Under the pieces are notes generated by a model. That model was given only the letters and a program-made list of their open reading frames with translations, ran no database searches and was not told where the DNA came from. Below, piece by piece: positions 1-10,776 of a stretch of 64,000 nucleotides of DNA. Each line of letters opens with the position of its first letter. The first letter of the stretch is position 1. The position numbers were made by a program, and so were the translations under genes. Origin of the DNA: Centropus unirufus (lineage: Eukaryota; Chordata; Aves; Cuculiformes; Centropidae); assembly GCA_013397695.1 (NCBI GenBank), contig VYZI01000018.1, forward strand, positions 2,706,920 to 2,770,919, written 5' to 3'.

Positions 1-3000
1 TGGATTTGAGCCTGAAACGTTGGGAAATGGGCTTATTGCCTGGAAGACTGGTCAGACCTGCCATTTGCGGGGTGTATCCTGTAGTGTGATTCCAGCTTTT
101 TAGAGCAGCGCTTTGTGTTTCTCTTGGGGTGGGATGGGGCTCCCACCCAGCTCGCATCATCTGCTATTCACCGCTTTTGCAGCATCCCTTCTGCATCTGT
201 CTACTGGCCTGTTTTTTCTAAACTAGGCAGTTTGTCTACCCCCTCACCTCCATGTCAGATGTGCAGGCTGTTAGGGGTGTAACACCATTTGCAAAATCTG
301 CCTTCCCAATGACCTCAGCTCCGGGGCTGGGACCCCAGCAAGCACCCTGCCTTTACTCAGCTTTAGCAGGGCTAGATGACTTCCTCTGGTGTTGGCTTTT
401 GTCTATATTTGAGAACCTCACATCTCTAAATGAGCTGAAGTCATTGTTGCTACAATTTCCAGGGTTAACTAATTTGATGTTCAGCATCATAGCACAACTT
501 TCTTTTCCAAAACCTGCTGACACCCACTAGTCGTGGGCTTTAAGTGACAAGTTTATATCCCTATCAAAAAATTAACTTCCTAGAAAGGCAGGGATGCTCC
601 TGCCTAATGCAGATATCTCCTGATTGTTATCAGCTTATAAGTGACACAAAATTACACGTTTAAACGGAAAAACCAAGAGGTACTTTGCTGATAGGAAGGT
701 GAGTCTCAGCATTCATTTAGAGTGTCAGTGGAGAGCCAGAATTTCCATGTTGTGGAAAATTCAGACATTTAAGAATTTTCAGTTCCTTACTGGAGTGAAG
801 ACCCAGGAAAACAGCAACAACAACAAAAAAGATTATTTTTCTGGAAGTCACTCTTACTGGCCTGAAGAAATAAGTCAAGACTGTAAGTGGTGCCTTTTGG
901 GTCACTTATTGCAGCAAAAAACATTGTAAGAAGATGTGTAGTAGAATAATCTGAGAGAGGTAAGGTCTGAAAAATTCCCAGGGAGTAAAAGGCCTCAAGA
1001 ATGAAGCCATGGACAAAGAAATATGCACAACTTAATATGGTGACTAAACTTGATTTCTACTTTGGTCCCTGTAACTACTGTTTCCCACTTTGTGTTGATC
1101 TAGGAAAGACCAGACAAGACTCTTGGATGAAACTCTATCAACCCTTTTAGCATGGGGAGGAAAATATCATTGGTTATCCTTGCACTAAAGCAAGAAGCAA
1201 AGGAGCTGTCGAGCTGTGGAGGGGGCAGCGATGTAAGTCTGGACTGTGGAGATTTTGTGGTTTTCTTTTTTTTTTTTTCCCCTTAGGAATGGGAAGAATT
1301 AATGTCACCTTTTCTGCCTTGGCTCTAGAGTGGCGCCTCAGATCAGATGGAGATCAGATGGCATAAAAATTTGTATGATGGGAGGTAAAAACTTCTTTTA
1401 TCAAAACTTTAAAATTATCAGGGTCTGTAGATAACAATTTTCCTTATAGAAGTTCAGAACAATCACTTCCTATCCTTTTGGGACTTAAAATACAAAGATC
1501 CACTGAGAAGGAAAAACCTTCCATGGTGACTTTTTCCGCATAGCCTAAGTTTTAAAACTGCTTTTGCTTGGGTTGTATCAGCAACAGGGGAGACAGACTA
1601 GCAAGAGATGTGTGCTGGGTTAGGCTGTCACCTTCCTGTGTTTCTGTTGTCACTCTTCCATTAAGGATGGTCATTTGCTCATGTTCTTTGACTAATGAGC
1701 AAGGTACCTGAAGTTACCTTGCATTTACAACAGGAAAAGGATACAGTGAAGAAGGTGGGAGAAAGGAAAGTGTGGTGGGCTGCCACCACTGAAAGCCCAG
1801 TGTCCTGGTGCGGACCCCAAGGCAGCCAGGAGGTGCTTTAGCGCTGCAAGGATGCATCTATGCATCCATCTCTCATCTCGTTGTGCCACAGGCCAGCGCA
1901 GCATCTCTCCCATCGTGTGTTACCAGGCACGATCCCTAGGAAAATCACAAGTACACACACAGCCAGGCATATTTAGTCAATTCATCTACTGCTGCGCACC
2001 CTGCTCCCATAACCCACTTCAGGTGTGTCCATCAAGGCTGTTTATTGCACGAAAGATTGCTGTGTCGGCAGAACTTCACAGAGTACAACTTCACTCTTCT
2101 ACTGAATGTGTTTAATGTCACTTTTTGTGTAACAGCACAAAATAGATGTCTCTGGAAAGCAAAGCAGCTGAATCATCCTCACATGGTGCAAGATTCAGAG
2201 CTCCTGCAATTCCAACAAGCTGCAGACTCCTGCACTTTCACCTACTGAATTGTTCACACTGGAAAGCATTCATGAGCTATGCTGGTCATCCAAAGACAGG
2301 GCTTCCACACACATTCCTGTTTCCAGCTCCTAAACTGGGCTATACCATTCAGGGGAAAAGATCTGTTAGTCCCCTCTTCTGTTAGCATTGTGAAGGAATG
2401 TACCAGAATGCTGGATACTGAGGAAGAAGCTTTGTATCCCGATTTCAAGGCTGCCATTGCTGGAAAAATTATATATTTTATCAGTTTTGTCATTGGATTA
2501 GATTTTATGTTATAGGATTTCTTTTTTATTTCAAAGCGTAGATTTACAGTAATGGGCAGATGTTAGAAAAGCTGAAATAAGAAGGTGCATTATTAAGATG
2601 GTAAGCAATGACAGGCATCTTCTTTAGCTACTTCAGTATAGCCATCCACTAGCTATGCTGCCTAATTAGCCTCCATCATTTACCACTGGGAGTGGAAGCT
2701 CTGAGAGCTGCCTCTCTCCTGCTCCTCCTCTTCAAGATGACAAACAAAAGCAGTTGAAGCAGCTGCTCTGAGCCACTGGATCCTTCAAAGCTGAAGACAG
2801 AATTAACTGTCTCTGCTGCTTACTTGCTCTTAGCTTGTGTATCATAAATTTTAGAATATGTCATTTCCTCCCTAGTCTCTAAAACATCTCAATTGCCATT
2901 GCTACTGTGGATTCCTGCCTTTTGAATGTTTGGAAAACTTATGCATCATCTTATGAGAACTATGAAAATTTCTTAGCAGAATCTCGACTGTATCTTTTTA

Positions 3001-3239
3001 TAGAAAGAAAAAAATTCTATTGATAGTGGAATTCAGAATGGGTTATTCAGATTAGGATGCCTCTAACAAAAACTTAGTTTTAGATGGGGCTCTTTTCATG
3101 GTTCCAATCACAATTAATAACTTCTTCACAGCCAGAGATCTTGCTGAATTGAAAGTCAGAGGCAGCAACTTCTGGCATGTATAAATGATGTAATAGTATG
3201 GTTTAAGATTTTCGATCAGTGGGATAAAGTCTATTTAAA
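1..3239. other. intergenic DNA, nothing assigned
   Basis: AT-rich, non-repetitive DNA. One exon-like stretch at 1329-1384 (acceptor CCTTGGCTCTAG, donor GGAG|GTAAAA, frame SGASDQMEIRWHKNLYDG) is open but has no partner. A local GATCAGATGGA duplication lies at about 1339-1361. No gene or transposon was recognised. Confidence 0.6.
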
Positions 3240-4024
3240 CTACTTGAAAAGACAGTACAATTTCAACACTATACAGCAATATGTGAAGTTCAAAAAATTT
3301 TTACTAATCCACACGGGCAACAAATTAAATGATGCTTTTTTTTCTTGTCACGCATTATATTTTTCAGATATCATATTACCATGCAATAAAAAAGGCCGAA
3401 TTGCTAATCAAAAAAACTGCCAATGAAAAAATATCCAGGATTGCCACTTTGTTGGTGGTCTTAGCAGATAAAGCAAAAGTGCCGCTATACATCATCCTTA
3501 GAAGAACGACAATAGCAAAGGGAAAGCTGCCAGAAGGTGCCATTTCCAGATGTCAAGTTAAGGGATGGACATTGAATTAATGCAAGACTTGTTGCATGCT
3601 GTCTGTAAGAGGCAACCTGGTGGCCTGCTAAAGTACACAGCAATGCTTGTGCTTGGGTGCGTTTCTAGGGTGTGTAACTGAAGGAACTTAAAAGAAACTT
3701 AAAACAAATACTAGTCTCCAGAGTATTCCTGGAGGCAACTGCTGTAGGTTCTTGAGGGTGTTGTAAGAAGTCTTTTAGGAGCCCTACAAAGAAATAATGC
3801 AGAGACTGGATCCTGGGGAAAAATTATTATTGGGAAGGCCCATTAACGCTAAGGGCAAAAATGGAGAAGCCACTTATGGCCTTCCAGGGACAAAACCTTC
3901 TATGGAAAAGTCACTTGTGTCTGTGTTGTTAAGACTGTTTAAGTACCATATTTCAGATAGCAAGAATGGGAATGCTGATGCCATTATGCAGGTCAACAAC
4001 GTTATTGAGCACTGCAAGAAGCAG
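3240..4024 (+). pseudogene. decayed pogo/Tigger-like (DDE) DNA transposon transposase
   Basis: The clearest part is at about 3405-3567: TANEKISRIATLLVVLAD, then LPEGAISRCQVKGW. This follows the pogo/Tigger pattern (TTGNEK, LAVLADG, KLPPYVI, KLPKG, QEKGW). Upstream, FLLIHTGNKLND at about 3295-3335 resembles the block before the first catalytic Asp (LLSQIGNMDET). After a frameshift near 3567 the next frame reads ELMQDLLHAVCKRQPGGLLK, like the following helix before LVLDAF. IPGG (about 3730) and SLVSVLLRLFKYHISD (about 3910-3960) fit the later conserved blocks. The second catalytic Asp is replaced (LVLGCV) and the first block is altered, with frameshifts and stops, so it is inactive. Terminal inverted repeats were not found. 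The family is recognised from memory of its motifs; the subfamily is not certain. Confidence 0.72.
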
Positions 4025-7000
4025 TAACATCCACAGTAATGCTAAGAACTACAATGCGTGTAGGGTTGGGTAAGTGTTTCATTGGAAAAACAAGTGCTGC
4101 CAGGACTGGGGCAGGTTTCGGCGCACAAGGAAGCACAGTTTTGGAGAGGGTTTTTTTCTGTAGTTTGTATAATTGTGATAAGTGTCAAAATTGCAAGGAG
4201 TGGTTGTCTACCAAGGTAGCCATACTATTGGGATCCAGGGAAGGGTCATTGGGGAAGCTGTGATGCAGTCTTAGATTTGCCTTGGCTCTAGTACCTAACA
4301 TCTTTCTGAACCTTTCTGCGTGTGGGTAGTGGGTTTACATACGTATGTATGGGACGTGCGTGTGGGACTTACATACATTAGCCAATCCTGTCTTAAGCCT
4401 CAGCTGTGTTTCAAGATAGATTTGCACCTGTGATGGACTTCTGAAAATAGATAGGAATTACTGATTTTTATTTTGACAGGAAAATGTGCTTGGGTGAGTG
4501 TCTGAGAACTTAATTTTAACATTCTTCTGGTCACTAACTTTACAAAGAAGTTACTCTCCAGCATGTGAAAGTCTCTTGAAAATATCATTCTTAGGTTGAA
4601 GACCACGTCTATAGCACTTTACTTTTCTCTGTCTCAAACTCGTTATGTTTTCAAGTTTTACTTTCTTTCACTGCCAGAATTGTATTTCTGGCACAAGCAC
4701 AAACCTGCTGCCAGCTGGTCTGCCTTGCACTGGAGTCTCCTTATGGCAGAGCTAGCAGAACATGGAGTCTCATTAAGTTCTCTGTGTACCTTATCTTATT
4801 TAGATAGATTAAGGGTCCACAGCAGAGGCATCTGTGAATAGGACACCTTGATACCCAGTAGCTCAGAGCTGCTCATGCAGCTCCATGGTGTCATCAGGCC
4901 ACTGCAGAGCCAGCAGGGACAGGAAAAACCCACATGCTGTAACTGCAAAATCAGCTCTGTGATGCTCCTGCCAACTTTAAGGCTGTGATTCCTACAATGC
5001 TCTGATATGTTAAAATAAAAAAATCTGAAGAGTTAACATCTCTTCCCTAATGCAAGCATAAACCCAGAAAACTCTTCTGATACTGGGAGCTGGGGGAGAG
5101 GCAGACTGTGTCTATTCTGAGAAAACTGAAAGAATTTAAATGTTAGTCATATTCTTTCACCTGTGACATGAGCATGCTTGAGTTGGCCCTAGAGATGATT
5201 TTAAGAAAAGCCTATTGTAGCGCTAAATATATTTAACTGCTAATTCTTTAACTGAATTTTCACTGGTCGTGTACAAAGTCAGAGTAATGCCTAAGTTACA
5301 TTTCCTCTGACTTACACGCTTCACAACTGAAAGAAGGTGAGATGCCTTGCTAACTGGTGCAGTAATTAATCTTCAAGAGGGTAGAAGATACAGCATTAAA
5401 TTGGAGCTCAGGTTACAGGGATGAAGTGAAACGAACAAGTTCAGTGTCTCTAACATCTTACTACTTATTCCACAAGCTGTCCAAGTACATCAAGAGATTT
5501 AATTAATTCTGAGATTCCCTGCTCAGTTGCAGAAAAAAAGACAAAACACAGTGTACGGCAAAAGAGTCCTAATCAGAGTGACCTCCTATGTGGTACCAGA
5601 ATTATCGTTGTACCCTACATGCACGCAGCAGATGATATACTCTCTCTGCGCCAGACTGTGCTGAAATTCAGAGCTACGCTGCAAGTTCCTGTACTCAGAA
5701 GGGCATTTGGAAGAACCTCAGAAGACCTTAACTGATCAATTTGTCAAGGAGAAAATTTTCACTCTTAAACTTTAAATACATAGAGTTTCTTGCAAAATGC
5801 CAGACTCTCCTAGGATCTACAAGCTCTTTTCACAGATTAGTTGATTTCTGTGCTGCCCACTCACTTCCCCAGTATAAACCCCACTGCGATCAAGCCCTAC
5901 AGCTCAAGGCCTTGTGGAGGAATGAGTGAAGCTTGAAACTTCCCCAGCTGAAGAAGAAGGACCTTTTTCCATCCATGACATCTAACTAGAAAGAGGGGTT
6001 TGCCCCCTCCTGAGCCAACAGCTCAGCAGAGAGCAGTGGCACACAGACTCCCTACGTGTCCTGCCTGGGGCCAGCTGCCTTGGCACCAGGGGAGCAGCAA
6101 GGTCAGGCCTGGCATGGGGCAGTATCTCCAGGTTCTGGTTCAATTACCCGCTGCAAAAGAACGGAAACATTTTTTTGAAAGATGACATGTTTAAGCAAGA
6201 AATAACTGTATGTTGGAGAGTTTAAGTGGGGCATGGTTTGTTTAATTCTCTCTTGTCTGCTTAGCAGCTGGGCTTTGTATCCCAACTAATTTAGGTAGGG
6301 AGATTGTTTTTGTTCCATTAACTTGCAGCATGAATGTCACCAGCCATAGCTGATAACAATGACCACTGCCAAAAAGCCATCAACACTTCTGTTTGTAGAT
6401 TCACAGTACTCCTTATTATGCCTGCAAAGCACATAGCACTAGATCTACACAATTTATTCTAGAGCAGGAGCTACTTAATGCTTTACTATGTTAAAAATGC
6501 AAAAGTGGAAAAACCTGATCCTGCCTCCATCACTCAGCTGCCATCACTGGGTAAGGATTGAATTCAGAGCCTGTTTGCTGATGAGCTATTGGCACATTAG
6601 AGACTTACCATGTTAACCTGTGGAGGAGCACACCTGTTCAGTCAACCTGTGTGCGTGATAATGTCTGATAATCGTGCATCAGTTGTGGGGACATTGTCTT
6701 TGCACCCAGACTGTTGAGAGACAGTGCAATCTATAAAGCTTGCATGAGTAAGCAGAGTTTTATGCGCTGAATAATGTTGGAACTTATATGTTACTCTTTT
6801 CACATGCTCAGTTTGGCAAGAAGTTGACAAGATCTTGATTTAAATTCTCATTTGTCTTTTGATTTCAGAAGGGCTGTAAAAATGTGCAGTAGCTGAGGAT
6901 TTGGCCAGTTTTCTACATCACATTTGTTGTTAAAGGATAAGGCAGAACACTGTTATTTCTTTAGAGGTTGATAAGTTCAGTCTTCTGAAGAAGCTGTTGA

Positions 7001-8119
7001 CTACCATTAGTAGTGGGTTCATTTGTTCTCTGCTGGACACTGTCAGCCAGCAGGGGTTTAGGCTGTTGTGCAGCTCCCAGCTCAATTATTTCTCAGGGCT
7101 CTTTGTTTAATATAATGGGGTCAAATTCAGACTGTAGGTGGCTGATGATTTCTGGTCCAATTTACAATAGCCTGTCTGCAAGCCCACCTTGAGTCCAGTT
7201 AATCTCTTTTGTGAAATAAAGTGAAAACCCTGCAAAGTGTTCAGTGTTTTGCTCCAAGATTTAGTTTTTTTAATATGAACTGATTAGCAATTTTTTCCTG
7301 TTCAGAGTGGCTCTGACATATTTATGCAGCTGTGTTGATAAAAGAATTATTTTTATTTCTCCTACTGTAATGCACTGCAATGGGAAGTCTTTCCGCTGAA
7401 AGATGAAATGAAGAAATGAAAATAGGCTGAGTACTAGAAATATCTACCACTAACTGTTTTGTGAACCTCAGGTTTAAAACTAATCAAATATTCCAGACCA
7501 CTGTGATTTGGTCTTTAGGAAGCCACTGTAGTACTCTGGCTTGTCAATATATAGGCTTTGCAGCTGACTAGTTGGCTTTTTAGAGCAGGTATTAAGTTGC
7601 CACCTTGGTAGACTCACAAACACCAAAAAGGACTGTGAGCCTTTACTGCTCCAGCTCAGCCCAGAGCTTTAGGGCTAAAGGATGTCACAGCTTCTGGAAT
7701 ATTACAGTGGTGAAAGCTTACTATTCAGAAAGAAAACAGATACTTCATCATTGGAAGTTATCACACTTTTGAGTAAACAAGTTGTCAAAACTAACTGTTG
7801 CCCTTGGTCACTTTCTCTTCAGTTCTTTCTTAGGAAAACTGACTAAAAAGTTGAAACTGAATAAAGTCTATGAGGGAGCGAATAGATTCTTTAAGCTGCC
7901 AGAGGGCTGCAAGCTTGGAAAGACACTGGAGAAGTTTCTACATGACTCTATATTTAATATTTCTATTTTACATGTCTTCATTTCTTATCCTTATTGTTAT
8001 CATTATTCCTTGTTTCTACAATTCCATGTTGAGCTTTTATATTCAATTTCCAAAAACTTTCAGAATTTTGAAGAAACAATAGATATTTCCTTCCTTTTTC
8101 TTCTCCTTTTCTTTTTCAG
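4025..8119. other. intergenic DNA
   Basis: No gene seen. It contains a 14-base perfect palindrome TACATACGTATGTA at 4336-4349 in a TACATA-rich patch and a slightly GC-richer patch at 6000-6120. Open frames up to 113 codons (7782-8123) are AT-rich, with no recognised domain. Confidence 0.6.
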
Positions 8120-8156
8120 ATGAGTATGCATTTTCTGTCCTTTCATTCTGCCCCAG

Positions 8157-8234
8157 TTCCAGCTTCTACTACACAAGAAGACAGTTTTAAGAACGACCAA
8201 GAACCCTGAAAGTAAAGACCCTAAAAAGTCAAAG
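8157..8234 (+). other. exon-like segment A
   Basis: Acceptor CCTTTCATTCTGCCCCAG (a stronger pyrimidine tract ends at 8119) and donor AAG|GTAAGG bracket 78 bases open in phase 0: LLHKKTVLRTTKNPESKDPK and on, basic and lysine-rich. It joins segment B in phase. No family was recognised. The longer version from 8120 has a stop in this frame, so it would be non-coding. Confidence 0.18.
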
Positions 8235-9679
8235 GTAAGGCTGCAAGTAAAATGAAGTAAAAGAAAATGAAAATTGAACGAGCAGTTCAGTTAAGATTTT
8301 GGTGAAATGTCTCAGTAAATTTTAGGTAATAGAGCATTGACAAAATAATAAGATGAGGAAGATACTGGCTAAACAGTATTTATCTGAGCTGAACAGGAAA
8401 GTCAGTGGAAAGAGGGTAGTGGTTCAAAGGCTGATCAAATCTGGATTTGGAAATCTTTTTTCATTATAAACTTGGCCTCAATCGGATGCATTAATGAACT
8501 CTGCAGCTGATGCAAATCAGGAAAAAGCTGATGGTTTGGAAGAAGTCTGGAATATTATATAGGCAGGACCTACGGAAAAAAGGTTGCAATTTAACAAAGC
8601 TAAATGCAACATTAAAAAGAACTCTGGATGTAATCTGGAATTTAATCAGAAACATCAGATGAAGTGAGAGTCATCCTTTAATCAGCCAGCACATACGACT
8701 TCAAGCCAGCAATGCAACAGATCTGATAAAGATGTAAACATTTTGGGGTCCTTCTAGGTTTCTGCACATTATTGCATTTCAGAACACAGGTACAGTCCAG
8801 GGGTACAAGGATAGTCTAGCCTAGTAATAATAAAGCTGAGGAGGGCATGTGATCCTGGCTTTAAATATAACAAATAAATAAAATAAGAGAGAAAAAAGAT
8901 TCTATCTAAAGACTATTGCCTTGTACAAAAAGACCAATTTCAGGCCAAATTAAAATTTAAATGGAAAAATTAGAAGAAGGCCCATCCAACTGACGTTCAT
9001 CCAGAAACCTGAGTTTTAAGTAACATTCTGCCAAAGGGCAGCAGAGTATGGGGAAAATGGCTGATTTTAAGGTTTATCAGTTACAACGACCTAATTATTT
9101 GTGGTATCAGAGATTTGGCTTCAAAGCCCTCTTCAATGGTGTTTTCTTCATTTAACAGTTTGGATGAATTGAGGTAGCACCTTTTCCTTGGGTGCATCTT
9201 CAGCTCCTATCAGAAATCAAAACTGACCACTAAACTCTGTATCCAGAAAAGATTGCCAAAACTCTTTCCCGCTGCACACTGTCTCCCAAATGCTGTTCTT
9301 GAGATATGAGTTTTACCTTTGGATCCCCTATTTTCACATCTTTGCAGAGAATAGAGGGCTTTCCTTACTTTCAGCCCTCAGTGCACTTTTCATGAGTGCT
9401 TAAGCAAACTATCTGCAAACGTGAAATGGCAGAGGAAGAGGGTACGCCAGCATCAGGGAAGGAGAATATATTGCCAGGAAGGATGAAGTGTCACTGCTTT
9501 GCTGTTCTCATTGATAGATACCCATGAAGTGCCCGAGATGTTCTGCATGGAGCTGCTCCTGGCAGGCCCCTAAGAACGGCACACTGGGGTTGTACACTGT
9601 GGTTTTTAAAGCACTATGATAGAAGACGTTCCCCTGATATTTCCCTGATATTTCCCGTTTCCCATTGTTTTCTTTCTAG

Positions 9680-9760
9680 CTCATTTGCAAAAGTGGAAAT
9701 GACAAACAGCCAGAGTTCTTGATTCTCCAGAGCGACTATGGAGATAGTAGGCTGCACAAG
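9680..9760 (+). other. exon-like segment B
   Basis: Acceptor TTTCCCATTGTTTTCTTTCTAG and donor AAG|GTACCT bracket 81 bases open in phase 0: CKSGNDKQPEFLILQSDYGD and on. Codons often start with a purine. It follows A in phase and would lead in phase 0 to the inner acceptor of segment C, 23 kb away. Whether A/B and C-F belong together cannot be told from this sequence alone. Confidence 0.18.
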
Positions 9761-10317
9761 GTACCTTCAGTTTAGTAAAACGCTCACACCACTTAACTGC
9801 TGGGTTTCCCTGTAAGCAAGCAAGCTTAGGAAGATGATATATATATTTTTTTTTTTAATTGTCAGTCACTGGAAAAAAAAAGTCGCTGTCCATGTGAAGC
9901 ACTTTGTGTGCATGAGTCACCCTGCAGGCACTTGGCAGAGATAAACTTCTCAACTGTCAGAAAAACTGCTGGACCTTTTGATACAAAAGCTCATCCTCTT
10001 AAGGATACTTAATGGCTGGGTAGCAGTCTTCTGTGTGAATGTATCCAAGTAATTATAGCTTAAAGTTATACTAATCACTCCTAATAGAGATAGACTGTTC
10101 CTCCTGCTGTGTCCCTCACTGCTCCCAGATGAGAACTATCTCAACAATTTGGGATTAACAAAACCACTTGTTATACTATTAGCTTCATAACTTTATTAAC
10201 ATCTTTGATTATAGAACAGATGGATGAATATTAATCATTCTATAATGGAAGATTAAATAGCTTAAATTATATCAATCATATTTAAGTCTTTACTTAATAA
10301 AACAACAATTTAAGTTG

Positions 10318-10378
10318 GGTCATCAGTAGGGTTTGAACCCAGGGCCTTCAGATTAGCAGCCAAGACTTCCTCCATTAA
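10318..10378 (-). repeat. tRNA-like segment (SINE or tRNA pseudogene)
   Basis: On the minus strand it reads GGCTGCTAATCTGAAGGCCC followed by TGGGTTCAAACCCTACTGAT. The second part is a strong RNA polymerase III B box with a paired T-arm (GGGTTCAAACCC). CTGCTAAT resembles the anticodon loop of tRNA-Ser(GCT). The 5' half does not give a convincing A box or acceptor stem, so this is not called a working tRNA gene. An old tRNA-derived SINE or a tRNA pseudogene is more likely. Confidence 0.4.
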
Positions 10379-10701
10379 AAGAGTAAACCCATTAACTGCT
10401 TGCAGTGGTACACTTATATCTATGTACACTGACCATTAAAATATATGGCACACGCTGTGCTAGTGGATTAAACATTGAATTTTGAGATTAATAATTCCTT
10501 GGTTCCTTTTGTGCCTCTCAGAAGGAGTTTTGCTGCCTGAATAGAGTAGGCAAAGAGAAATGGGTCAGCTGGTGATGATGATCAGTTATATTTTTACAGA
10601 AAGCTCGTGTAAGTTTTCAGGTATCATAAGACTTTATAAAAATGGCTGGTTGCATTATCTTTGGTTCAGAGACATGTAAGAGCCAAACATACATATTTGG
10701 T

Positions 10702-10776
10702 GTGTCAAATATGAGGTCTAGACAAAAAAAAAAATGGTGTAAAAAAATTGGTGTCAAATTTGAGGTCTAGACAAAA
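10702..10776. repeat. two-copy tandem duplication, 49-base step
   Basis: GTGTCAAATATGAGGTCTAG at 10702 recurs at 10751 with one base changed, each followed by ACAAAA. A-runs lie between the copies. This is a local duplication in AT-rich DNA. Confidence 0.85.

Noticed and set aside
1329..1384. Exon-like segment with frame SGASDQMEIRWHKNLYDG
   Set aside because: Single open segment with a weak donor and no phase-compatible partner; kept only as a note.
7782..8123. 113-codon frame before segment A
   Set aside because: Mostly Phe/Leu/Ile/Ser from a T-rich pyrimidine stretch; it looks like the polypyrimidine side of an acceptor rather than coding.
10318..10400. Functional tRNA gene on the minus strand
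   Set aside because: Only the anticodon-loop-like and T-arm parts fit; no acceptor stem or D-arm could be paired.
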